DNA of 64,000 nucleotides from Agrilactobacillus fermenti. Lineage in GTDB: Bacteria; Bacillota; Bacilli; Lactobacillales; Lactobacillaceae. The position numbers were made by a program, and so were the translations under genes. The notes under the pieces are model-generated. The model saw only the letters and a program-made list of their open reading frames with translations, did not search any database and was not told where the DNA came from. The stretch lies in contig NZ_JACGCJ010000011.1 of the NCBI RefSeq assembly GCF_021030645.1, positions 17,906-81,905 of the forward strand, read 5' to 3'. How positions within the stretch are numbered: the stretch's first letter is position 1; the number at the start of each line of letters is the position of its first letter. Below, piece after piece: positions 1 to 6,427 of the stretch.

Positions 1-1
1 T

Positions 2-61
2 TGTGATGTTAAAGTAACGTTTATCAAAAATGATGGCTTTGATGAAACCAAACAAGCGTAA
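2..61 (+). CDS. C-terminal tail of an unidentified protein (partial)
   Basis: An open frame enters from the left edge and ends with TAA at 59-61, encoding a 19-residue tail (CDVKVTFIKN...ETKQA). The composition is protein-like, but the fragment is too short to assign to a family. It lies 55 bp upstream of the OsmC-like gene on the same strand, so it may be the preceding gene of that operon. That it is a gene end at all is an inference. Confidence 0.4.
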   Translation, partial: CDVKVTFIKNDGFDETKQA

Positions 62-116
62 GACGTTTTGAGTGGTTATGTCACAATAGCAGTACCAAAA
101 ACAGGAGGCGAAGGTC

Positions 117-536
117 ATGTCTGTCTATCACGTCACTTCTAAACTATTGGCTGAAGGCGCACAGGTTTTAACAACTGCCGGGAGCCATCAATATTTAACA
201 GATGAGCCAGTCACTTCAAATGGCACCGATAAAGCACCCAATCCAGTCCAATACTTGCTAGGCTCATTGGGGACTTGTCTGGCGATCACGGTAAGATCCC
301 AAGCGCGTAAACGGCATATCGAGGTAACTTCATTTGAAGTCACGGTCACCGGTAATTTAGAAATGGGCGGTTTGCGAGATAGTTCTATTCATAATCAGTT
401 TACCGCAATTACGTATCATGTCCAGATGAAGACGAATCTAACACCTGCTGCTCAAAATGATTTTTTGGCTGACTGTGTAGCCCTATGTCCAGTTCATGGC
501 ACACTCGAAGTAGCCGTGCCGATAACTGAAAATTAA
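117..536 (+). CDS. OsmC family protein
   Basis: A 139-residue OsmC-fold protein. OsmC/Ohr proteins are homodimeric peroxidases that reduce organic hydroperoxides with a pair of cysteines. The two expected cysteines are visible: one near residue 54 in GSLGTCLAI at the start of the long central helix, and one near residue 123 in ALCPVHGTL. The ATG is preceded by a strong AGGAGG at 103-108. Length is normal for the family. The next gene is a second member of the superfamily of the Ohr type, so the two probably form a small peroxide or thiol-stress locus. The physiological substrate cannot be read from sequence, and some OsmC-like proteins have no proven peroxidase role. Confidence 0.85.
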   Translation: MSVYHVTSKLLAEGAQVLTTAGSHQYLTDEPVTSNGTDKAPNPVQYLLGSLGTCLAITVRSQARKRHIEVTSFEVTVTGNLEMGGLRDSSIHNQFTAITYHVQMKTNLTPAAQNDFLADCVALCPVHGTLEVAVPITEN

Positions 537-619
537 AAAGGTGTTGCACAATCTAATTGTGTGCTATATCATTGAGGTGTTGAAAAAACTAAGTCAATCA
601 TTATCTAGGAGGTAATTAA

Positions 620-1045
620 ATGACTGTAAATTATGAGGGCATGAAAAAAATTTCTGTAAAAACAATGATCAATGAAGGCGGCCGCGAAGGTGAATCTAAA
701 GCGCCTAATGGTTCTTTAGATGTGCGTACATCAATGTCAGACAAACCTGGAACTACAACACCTGAGCAATTATTTGCGGCAGGCTATTCTGCTTGTTTTA
801 ATGGTGCGATGTCTTTCCCGTTAGAAGCTGATGGAAAAGGTGATTTGAAGCGTAATGTCCGTGCAGAAGTTGAACTATTCAACGGACCAGAACCAACTGA
901 TTTTCAATTACGGGTTACATTGATCGGACACATTGAGGGCCTTTCTAGTGAAGAAACAATGGCCTATATGCAAAAAGCAGAGCAGATTTGCCCATACGCA
1001 AAGGCTGTTGCTGGCAATATTGAAGTAGATTTAAAAGCTGAATAA
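620..1045 (+). CDS. Ohr-type organic hydroperoxide resistance protein
   Basis: A 141-residue protein of the Ohr subfamily of OsmC proteins, cytoplasmic peroxidases that use lipoyl or other dithiol reductants to detoxify organic hydroperoxides. Signature segments are TTPEQLFAAGYSACF around residues 46-60 (peroxidatic Cys in SACF) and ICPYAKA near residue 124 (resolving Cys). SD TAGGAGG sits just ahead of ATG 620. It follows the OsmC-like gene by 83 bp on the same strand. No OhrR-type MarR regulator is adjacent. A hairpin-plus-repeat element begins immediately downstream at 1055. Confidence 0.88.
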   Translation: MTVNYEGMKKISVKTMINEGGREGESKAPNGSLDVRTSMSDKPGTTTPEQLFAAGYSACFNGAMSFPLEADGKGDLKRNVRAEVELFNGPEPTDFQLRVTLIGHIEGLSSEETMAYMQKAEQICPYAKAVAGNIEVDLKAE

Positions 1046-1054
1046 AACGAGAAC

Positions 1055-1091
1055 GAGGGCGAGACAAAACTAACGTTTTGATTCCGCCCTC
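1055..1091 (+). terminator. GGGCGAGACAAAAC-type hairpin after the Ohr gene
   Basis: The arms GAGGGCG (from 1055) and CGCCCTC (to 1091) enclose a second pairing of AAAC with GTTT. It starts 10 bp after the Ohr stop and is followed by a weak T-containing stretch, so it probably ends that transcript. The same core (GGGAC/GAGAC-AAAA-loop-TTTT) recurs at many gene ends in the window and here directly precedes a copy of the long palindromic repeat. Confidence 0.6.
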
Positions 1092-1100
1092 TATCTGTTT

Positions 1101-1255
1101 GCAAACAATTTTATTTTAAACGTGTTCCCAAAGGCAACACCCTCACCTAACCACGAATGGCTCAAATGGAAAGCCCACCATTTTTCGCAATTCTTGTTAG
1201 TGCTCAGGTGCTGAGCGCCTTTTGTCCCACTCTCGTTTAAAATAAAAGTGTTCGC
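1101..1255 (+). repeat. Long palindromic intergenic repeat, copy 1, with terminal inverted repeats
   Basis: The unit core runs 1118-1234, from AAACGTGTTCC to CCCACTCTC. It is bracketed by perfect 14-bp inverted repeats, TTTTATTTTAAACG at 1109-1122 and its complement at 1234-1247. The match extends outward to about 22 bp with two mismatches (1101-1122 against 1234-1255). Inside, AAAGGC pairs with GCCTTT and CACCTAAC with GTTAGTG, giving a long interrupted hairpin. The organisation resembles a MITE, but no transposase partner is present and I do not recognise the family. Related copies lie near 3.4, 19.4, 32.2, 37.1, 54.9, 55.2 and 60.3 kb. Confidence 0.8.
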
Positions 1256-1338
1256 CTTCATATATAAAAGAGTATCCAATGATGCAAAAGCGATCTAGTT
1301 GGGTACTCTTTTTGCATGCCTAGAAATTTTTTTGCAAT

Positions 1339-1403
1339 AAAAAAACCGGAATGCTTGGGGGAACATTCCGGTTACATTGATCTTTAAGGGAGGAAGGAAA
1401 ATG
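1339..1403 (-). ncRNA. Candidate CU-rich small RNA
   Basis: On the minus strand a perfect -35 TTGACA (plus 1431-1436) lies 15 bp from a TAAAAT -10 (1410-1415). A short CU-rich segment, UUUUCCUUCCUCCCUU, follows, and then a perfect 10-bp stem (1344-1353 with 1364-1373) whose loop carries CCCCC. A seven-U tract ends the element at 1339-1345. That is the shape of a small trans-acting RNA of about 65 nt with C-rich sites able to pair with Shine-Dalgarno sequences. The spacer is shorter than the usual 17 bp. A second locus at 46.74 kb looks alike. No expression evidence exists here. On the plus strand the same segment reads as an SD plus a 16-codon ORF (1401-1451) without a terminator. Confidence 0.45.
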
Positions 1404-1650
1404 AAGAAAATTTTAGTTTTAATTTTAATATGTCAATCGCTTACCGACTAATGACCATCGCATCAGCTCCTTGTGACAATGAATACCAATTGCTTCTTTA
1501 GTAGTTGTTTTCATAGATACTGTGCTAATGAATTAGCGGATCACCTCACTTATTTGATGATGACTCTATCATAACGGCTGAATGTGAATAAATTGTTATA
1601 AAAATAGCCTAGCACTGTGAAGAATATGTAACGAAAATATTTTAATTTAA

Positions 1651-1667
1651 TGTTAGGTTAACTTACA
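1651..1667 (+). promoter_or_regulatory. GlnR-type box upstream of amtB
   Basis: TGTTA-GGTTAAC-TTACA matches the GlnR/TnrA consensus TGTNA-N7-TNACA exactly. It lies about 57 bp upstream of a TATAAT -10 candidate at 1724-1729 and about 190 bp ahead of amtB. GlnR controls ammonium transporter genes in Firmicutes, so nitrogen repression of amtB is the natural reading. Binding is inferred. Confidence 0.6.
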
Positions 1668-1852
1668 TGACAAGTAAATGGACAAAAAAAGTTTTCAGAA
1701 AAAATTTTATTAAGCAAGCCTTTTATAATGGTATCTTCGACAAATACACCGTAAATAAAGCGGATGACACGGTGAAAAAAGTAATGGTATACCCATTTTT
1801 ATTGTGTTAGTATAGCTTACATAATGAATCTGAATCAGATGGGGGTATATTT

Positions 1853-3211
1853 ATGAATGGTGCGAATACAGCATTTGTGTTAACTTCAAGTATTTTGGTT
1901 TTGTTCATGACACCTGGATTAGCCTTTTTTTACGGCGGTTTAGTTTCACGGCGTAATGTTGTGAATACAATGTTTTCTGTATTCTTTATTTGTGGTATTG
2001 CAGCACTACTTTGGGTTGCCTTTGGATATGATCTTTCATTCAATAATAATATTGGCGGTATTGTCGGCACTGTTTCACACTGGTTCTTGGGCGGTTTGAA
2101 TTTAGCCGCATTAACCACGAATAAGATACCTACAGGCGTCTATATGCTTTTTCAGTTGATGTTTGCAATTATTACGCCAGCCTTATTTGTCGGCGCCGTT
2201 GTGGGTCGATTACGGTTTAACTTCTTGATGTGGTTCATCGTTTTATGGTCGTTATTTGTTTATTATCCATTAGTACATATGGTTTGGAGTCCACATGGCT
2301 TATTAGCTGGTTTGGGGGTCTTAGATTTTGCCGGAGGAACTGTTGTTCATATTAATGCTGGGATTACAGCTTTGGTATTATCCATTTTCTTGGGGAAACG
2401 CTTAGATTATGGCAAACAAGAAGAACATTATAATATTCCGTGGGTTTTATTAGGGACAGCAATTCTTTGGATTGGTTGGTACGGCTTTAATGCTGGTTCA
2501 GCACTTGGCATCAATAACGTTGCCGTTCAGGCTGCGATTACCTCAACCGTTTCAACTGCGGCAGCGATGATCACTTGGATGGTTCTGGATATCATTCGCA
2601 CTGGCAAACCAACATTGGTTGGTGTTTGTACTGGAACGTTGTGTGGGCTAGTCGGAATTACACCAGCGGCTGGTTATGTCACGGTGGCGGGGTCATTTTG
2701 GATCGGTTTGATCGCAACAAGTGTGAGTTACCTCTGGGTTAATGTGATCAAAGGCAAGATCGGTGTTGATGATACTTTAGATGCTTTTGGCTGCCACGGT
2801 GTTTCAGGGATTGTTGGTAGTATTTTGACTGGTGTGTTTGCAACTAAAGCCGTTAATCCACTTGTAACACATGAAGGTTTGATTTATGGTGGCTCGGCGC
2901 ATTTGTTCATGGGGCAGTTGTTGGGCACTGTGATCACAATCGTTATCGTGGCGGTAATGGTCACTGCAATTACCGCTGGTCTACGACTGGTCGTGCGGAT
3001 GCGTGTCGATGAAGCTGAAGAACGGACGGGTCTAGATATGGGGGAACACGGTGAGGCGGTTGACTATACGATCTCACTGTCGGCTGAGTTAGATGCCTTT
3101 AAAGAAGACACGAAAGACGTCATGACATTTCCAGATGAATTTAAAGGTCAGTTAGGTAGATTTGATACGACAACCACAAACCTACGTGAGCGGCCGACTA
3201 AAAGTCATTGA
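1853..3211 (+). CDS. amtB: Ammonium transporter AmtB
   Basis: A 452-residue Amt/MEP/Rh family channel that moves ammonium across the membrane. It has about eleven hydrophobic segments and the family signatures FFYGGLVSRRNVV near the N-terminus, a pore-histidine segment HINAGITAL, and GCHGVSGIVGS carrying the second pore histidine. After the last membrane helix a C-terminal extension of roughly 65 residues (from about residue 385) holds charged, soluble sequence longer than the usual regulatory tail. SD GGGGG precedes ATG 1853. A GlnR-type box lies upstream. Amt genes usually sit beside glnK, the PII protein that gates the channel, but no glnK is present on either side here. Confidence 0.93.
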   Translation: MNGANTAFVLTSSILVLFMTPGLAFFYGGLVSRRNVVNTMFSVFFICGIAALLWVAFGYDLSFNNNIGGIVGTVSHWFLGGLNLAALTTNKIPTGVYMLFQLMFAIITPALFVGAVVGRLRFNFLMWFIVLWSLFVYYPLVHMVWSPHGLLAGLGVLDFAGGTVVHINAGITALVLSIFLGKRLDYGKQEEHYNIPWVLLGTAILWIGWYGFNAGSALGINNVAVQAAITSTVSTAAAMITWMVLDIIRTGKPTLVGVCTGTLCGLVGITPAAGYVTVAGSFWIGLIATSVSYLWVNVIKGKIGVDDTLDAFGCHGVSGIVGSILTGVFATKAVNPLVTHEGLIYGGSAHLFMGQLLGTVITIVIVAVMVTAITAGLRLVVRMRVDEAEERTGLDMGEHGEAVDYTISLSAELDAFKEDTKDVMTFPDEFKGQLGRFDTTTTNLRERPTKSH

Positions 3212-3299
3212 ACCTAGAATGAAATAAATCGTTATGGTTTGGCACACAGTTAAACTAAAAATTGATAAATAAAATTAACACTTGACTAATCGTAGGAAA

Positions 3300-3336
3300 G
3301 GGGCCGGGACAAAAATAACGTTTTGTCTACGGCCCC
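3300..3336 (+). terminator. Hairpin after amtB
   Basis: GGGGCCG (3300-3306) pairs with CGGCCCC (3330-3336), and AAAA with TTTT inside. It starts 88 bp after the amtB stop and has no clear T-tract. It directly abuts the second copy of the long palindromic repeat, the same order as at 1055-1255. Confidence 0.5.
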
Positions 3337-3346
3337 GATTATTTCA

Positions 3347-3480
3347 CGAACAATTTTATTTTAAACGTGTTCCAAAAGGCAACACCCTCACCTAACCACG
3401 AATGGCTCAAATGGAAAGCCCACCATTTTTCACAATTCTTGTTAGTGCTCAGGTGCTGAGCGCCTTTTGTCCCACTCTCT
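3347..3480 (+). repeat. Long palindromic intergenic repeat, copy 2
   Basis: Nearly identical to copy 1 over the core 3363-3479 (AAACGTGTTCC to CCCACTCTC). The left terminal sequence CGAACAATTTTATTTTAAACG is kept, but the right terminal inverted repeat has decayed. The stems AAAAGGC/GCCTTTT and CACCTAAC/GTTAGTG are intact. The same minus-strand reading frame is open here as in copy 1, but I judge it non-coding. Confidence 0.8.
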
Positions 3481-3525
3481 TTTTTCATACAGCTAATTTT
3501 ATTTAAGGATACCAAGTAATTTATG

Positions 3526-3738
3526 TTACTCATGCTCTGGCTGATAAGCTAAGAGATCTCCCGGTTGACAATCAAGCGCTTGACACAGAGCGGATAAGGT
3601 GGAAAAACGAATGGCTTTTGCTTTGCCGGTTTTGAGAATCGATAAATTAGCCATGGTAATGCCTACTTGATTGGAAAGCTCAGTTAGCGACATTTTGCGC
3701 TTGGCTAGCATAACATCAATGTTTACAATGATTGCCAT
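3526..3738 (-). CDS. XRE/Cro-type HTH regulator (YozG-like)
   Basis: A 70-residue single-domain helix-turn-helix protein. The helices SLTELSNQVGITMANLSILKTGK and the following FSTLSALCQALDCQPGDLL give the compact Cro/C1 fold typical of YozG-like proteins, with little beyond the domain. SD TAGGAGGGG precedes its ATG. It lies 11 bp downstream of the DUF2975 membrane protein gene on the same strand. This pairing is common in Firmicutes, and the regulator probably acts on the operon or on membrane-stress genes, though its target is unknown. Confidence 0.85.
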   Translation of the reverse strand: MAIIVNIDVMLAKRKMSLTELSNQVGITMANLSILKTGKAKAIRFSTLSALCQALDCQPGDLLAYQPEHE

Positions 3739-3749
3739 TAATTCCCCTC

Positions 3750-4223
3750 CTAAACTGTTAAGTCGTGCTCGTGTTTTAAAGCGATGGCTGATCGCAATAG
3801 TTTTTCGATCGTTGAGACAAAAACAGCTACGACAAATGGTACCGCAACGATACCAAGACCGATGACCATTAGTCCAGGTGCATCACCTGTATCAGCGAGG
3901 CGATAAACAAAAGGCAAAACCCCCCACAAATCAACAAACATCAGTAACGTGAGCACTCTGATCCGTTGAACGTTGGTCAAGGCTGCTGTTGAAAAGGGCT
4001 GACTTTGATCGATCAGTTTCAGTAAGCGATAGATAAACAACAGGATACCCAAGGCAAAAAGAGCTGCTAAGTAAAGCGAAACAGCGCAAATGATTTTTTC
4101 AGGAAACATTTGCTGAACCTGGATTGAATGATGGAGACCAAATGCTAAAGTGACGCCTAAAAACAAGATGAATAGAGCAATTAAACCTAAAATGATTTTT
4201 AATAAAGTTGTTCGGATGTGCAC
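3750..4223 (-). CDS. DUF2975 membrane protein
   Basis: A 157-residue integral membrane protein with four hydrophobic segments and a hydrophilic loop after the second (YRLLKLIDQSQPFSTAALTNVQRIR) that is characteristic of DUF2975. I start it at GTG 4221-4223, which has AAAGGAG eight bases upstream. A longer frame to 4301 adds an N-terminus without a ribosome site. It is co-transcribed with the small XRE regulator downstream. Function is unknown; related pairs look like a membrane component with a dedicated repressor. Confidence 0.78.
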   Translation of the reverse strand: MHIRTTLLKIILGLIALFILFLGVTLAFGLHHSIQVQQMFPEKIICAVSLYLAALFALGILLFIYRLLKLIDQSQPFSTAALTNVQRIRVLTLLMFVDLWGVLPFVYRLADTGDAPGLMVIGLGIVAVPFVVAVFVSTIEKLLRSAIALKHEHDLTV

Positions 4224-4419
4224 AGAACCACTCCTTTTAGATATTTTAGCTATTATAAGCCTCAAATTTGTGATAATCAATAAAAATATATCGATATTCA
4301 ATAAATTAGTAATGCTTGCAAAGCGGCCGGAGCAAGATGAATGCTTTATCTACCCGCTTATTCGCTTAAAATGAATCAATCTGGTATGATTATCAGCATA
4401 GAAATTTCAGGTGATTATT

Positions 4420-5652
4420 ATGTTGAATAAGCTTGCGAGCTATTTTCGTTCTGGATGGGAACGAAACTTAGCGATTCTTTGGTTTGGCTGTTTCATTACT
4501 GGGTTTGGCAATTCAATGACGATGCCATTTATGCCTTTATTTATTGATACTTTAGGGCACTTTTCCCCCTGGCAATTGAATGTTTTAAGTGGGGCAGCTT
4601 TTTCCATTACATTTTTGGCGAAGGCGATTGTTTCACCACTTTGGGGGAAATTGGCTGATCGTAAGGGTCGAAAATTAATGTGTTTACGAGCTTCAGGGGT
4701 CATGACGCTCACAATTACCCTGATAGCACTGACAACTAACGTTTGGATCCTAATTTTACTACGTGGGATTCAAGGCAGTTTTTCCGGTTATATCAATAAT
4801 GCTCAGGCGATCGTGGCACAAGAATCACCCAGGGCTAAAAAAGGTCAAGCAATGGGGACGCTTGCCACCGGACAGGTAACTGGGACTTTGCTTGGCCCGC
4901 TAATGGGCGGTTTTTTGGTAGATCATTTTGGCTTTCGCGCTGCTTTTTATATTGCTGGTGCGCTTATGTTTGTTGTCTTCTGGACCACGCTATTTTTCGT
5001 TCACGAGAACTTCAAGCCAATTGCTGCTACAGCAATGCGCAAGATCAAAACTGTTTTTAAAGAATTACAGGCACCGCGCGTGTTGTTTGGAGTTTTTCTG
5101 ACCACATTGGTCGTTCAAGCTTCAGCTAGTTCGATCCAACCGATCGTTAGTTTGTTCGTTAGACAATTACTACATGGGCACGGCGATGTGGCTTCCGTTT
5201 CTGGGGTAGTTGCTGCTGCTCCAGGGATGGCAACCTTGATCGCGGCCTCGATCATGGGCCGGATTATTGATCGAGTCGGAGCACAAAAGATTTTAGTGAT
5301 CGGTTTGGTGACCGCTTCAATTGTTTTGGTACCAATGATTTTTTTACAAAATGTGAAACAATTTATCTTTTTAAGATTCCTATTTGGCATCTCTGATGCA
5401 GCGGTCATTCCAGCCTATCAAACCTTGATGACATTGAACTCACCTCAAGATGCCTTTGGGCGTATTTTTAGTTATTCCCAGTCGTTTCAGGCAATGGGTA
5501 GTGTGGTTGGTCCGATGTTGGGGTCTTTGATTGCCAGTTTAGCTGGCTATCGCAGTGTTTTTGTGCTGACTTTAGGCTTAGAAATTATTTGTTTGATCTA
5601 TGTTATTTTTGCAGCTAAGTATCCTAAGAAAAAAGTTGATAGCGTAAATTAA
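4420..5652 (+). CDS. MFS multidrug efflux transporter (PmrA/MdtG-like)
   Basis: A 410-residue major facilitator with 12 predicted membrane helices. It has the loop 2-3 motif A as GKLADRKGRKLM and an N-terminus (WERNLAILWFGCF, then MPFMPLFIDTLG) that closely resembles pneumococcal PmrA, a drug/H+ antiporter. The helix 5 region GTLLGPLMGG fits drug exporters. I prefer ATG 4420, where AGGTGA is suitably spaced; GTG 4411 is possible. It stands alone, with a strong bidirectional hairpin after it. The substrate cannot be deduced. Confidence 0.82.
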   Translation: MLNKLASYFRSGWERNLAILWFGCFITGFGNSMTMPFMPLFIDTLGHFSPWQLNVLSGAAFSITFLAKAIVSPLWGKLADRKGRKLMCLRASGVMTLTITLIALTTNVWILILLRGIQGSFSGYINNAQAIVAQESPRAKKGQAMGTLATGQVTGTLLGPLMGGFLVDHFGFRAAFYIAGALMFVVFWTTLFFVHENFKPIAATAMRKIKTVFKELQAPRVLFGVFLTTLVVQASASSIQPIVSLFVRQLLHGHGDVASVSGVVAAAPGMATLIAASIMGRIIDRVGAQKILVIGLVTASIVLVPMIFLQNVKQFIFLRFLFGISDAAVIPAYQTLMTLNSPQDAFGRIFSYSQSFQAMGSVVGPMLGSLIASLAGYRSVFVLTLGLEIICLIYVIFAAKYPKKKVDSVN

Positions 5653-5703
5653 AATGAACGGCATCATCTTTTCATGTGTCGTCTATTAAAAAATTGAGAT
5701 TAG

Positions 5704-5758
5704 AAAAATACCGCCCTAATTGCTAACATGTTTGTCTAGCAACTAGGGCGGTATTTTT
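5704..5758. terminator. Bidirectional terminator
   Basis: A 15-bp perfect stem of AAAAATACCGCCCTA with TAGGGCGGTATTTTT, with A and T tracts on both sides. It ends the MFS gene on the plus strand and the small minus-strand gene at 5825. Confidence 0.85.
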
Positions 5759-5824
5759 AATGAAAGCAAAAGTAGTAACTTGACCAAAAGAAGGAATAAT
5801 GACAGCTCTACTAACTATTAAAAA

Positions 5825-5989
5825 CTAATCTCCTCTGTTCTTATATAAAAAGTAGACCCTTAAGATCCCAAGCACGATAAATATCAAAATTAAAAGTGCT
5901 TTATTTATGGATGGAAACAATGCAAATACACCAGTACATGCTACAAATAAAATAAAAATATTAACTATAATCATCAAAACGGATTTCAA
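5825..5989 (-). CDS. Small hydrophobic membrane peptide (54 aa)
   Basis: TTG start at 5987-5989 with SD GAGGTGA seven bases upstream. The product is 54 residues, with two hydrophobic segments (about residues 4-24 and 30-48) joined by FPSINKA and ending in a positively charged tail (YKNRGD). I do not recognise a family. Strong SD, good terminator on this strand at 5758-5704 and clean hydrophobic pattern support translation. It could be a membrane stress peptide, a toxin-like peptide or a short transporter accessory; nothing seen here distinguishes these. Confidence 0.6.
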   Translation of the reverse strand: MKSVLMIIVNIFILFVACTGVFALFPSINKALLILIFIVLGILRVYFLYKNRGD

Positions 5990-6036
5990 AAAATTCACCT
6001 CGTAAATCGCTATTTTGGTTAGAGGATTGGTTTAAA

Positions 6037-6066
6037 TTAAAAAACCAGCACCTTTTGGGTACTGGT
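6037..6066 (-). terminator. Terminator of the 39-residue basic protein gene
   Basis: On the minus strand, ACCAGTACCC pairs with GGTGCTGGT around an AAAA loop and is followed by a T-tract (plus-strand A-run at 6037-6044). It lies about 50 bp downstream of the stop at 6117. Confidence 0.75.
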
Positions 6067-6116
6067 TGGTAAGAAGTTTATAGTTTCAAAACAAACGACG
6101 TATTAAATCACTGAAC

Positions 6117-6236
6117 TTAAGCAGTTTTGCCATTGCGTTTGAATTGTTTGATTAATTTTAATGCTCGTTTACGAGTCTTAATATTCTTACTTTGTATATT
6201 GCGTTGTGCTGTGGCCATATCTGTTTTTTCAGTCAT
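6117..6236 (-). CDS. Small basic protein (39 aa), possibly the putative metal homeostasis protein family
   Basis: ATG 6234-6236 follows SD GGAGG by 9 bases. The product is 39 residues and strongly basic: an acidic/alanine start (MTEKTDMATAQRN), then SKNIKTRKRALKLIKQFKRN. The NIKTRKRALK core resembles short proteins that databases label putative metal homeostasis protein in lactobacilli and enterococci. I recall that family only from memory, so the name is tentative. The helix is amphipathic and rich in Lys/Arg, so RNA or DNA contact is also possible. It has its own terminator. Confidence 0.65.
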   Translation of the reverse strand: MTEKTDMATAQRNIQSKNIKTRKRALKLIKQFKRNGKTA

Positions 6237-6427
6237 AAAAACACACCTCCATTAATCGCAAGAATAGTTATACTACTTTAACTTACAAAATACAAGTGCT
6301 ATAAATTAAACCACATTACGAAGCTGGCCGCAAAGTGCAGGAATGCCACCAACATAGGGCTGGCCATTTAGAACAACAGTTTTTTAGACAATGATGACTT
6401 GAAGTCATGTAATTTGAGGTGTGGTGT

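Noticed and set aside
1091..1279. Minus-strand ORF of 62 codons inside repeat copy 1, with the same peptide predicted at 3339-3533
   Set aside because: The shared peptide comes from the near-identical repeat DNA. There is no SD, and other copies of the repeat break the frame, so it is not a gene family.
1401..1451. Plus-strand 16-codon ORF with good SD (MKKILVLILICQSLTD)
   Set aside because: It overlaps the better-supported minus-strand small RNA, whose promoter and terminator face the other way, and no plus-strand terminator follows. A leader peptide cannot be fully excluded.
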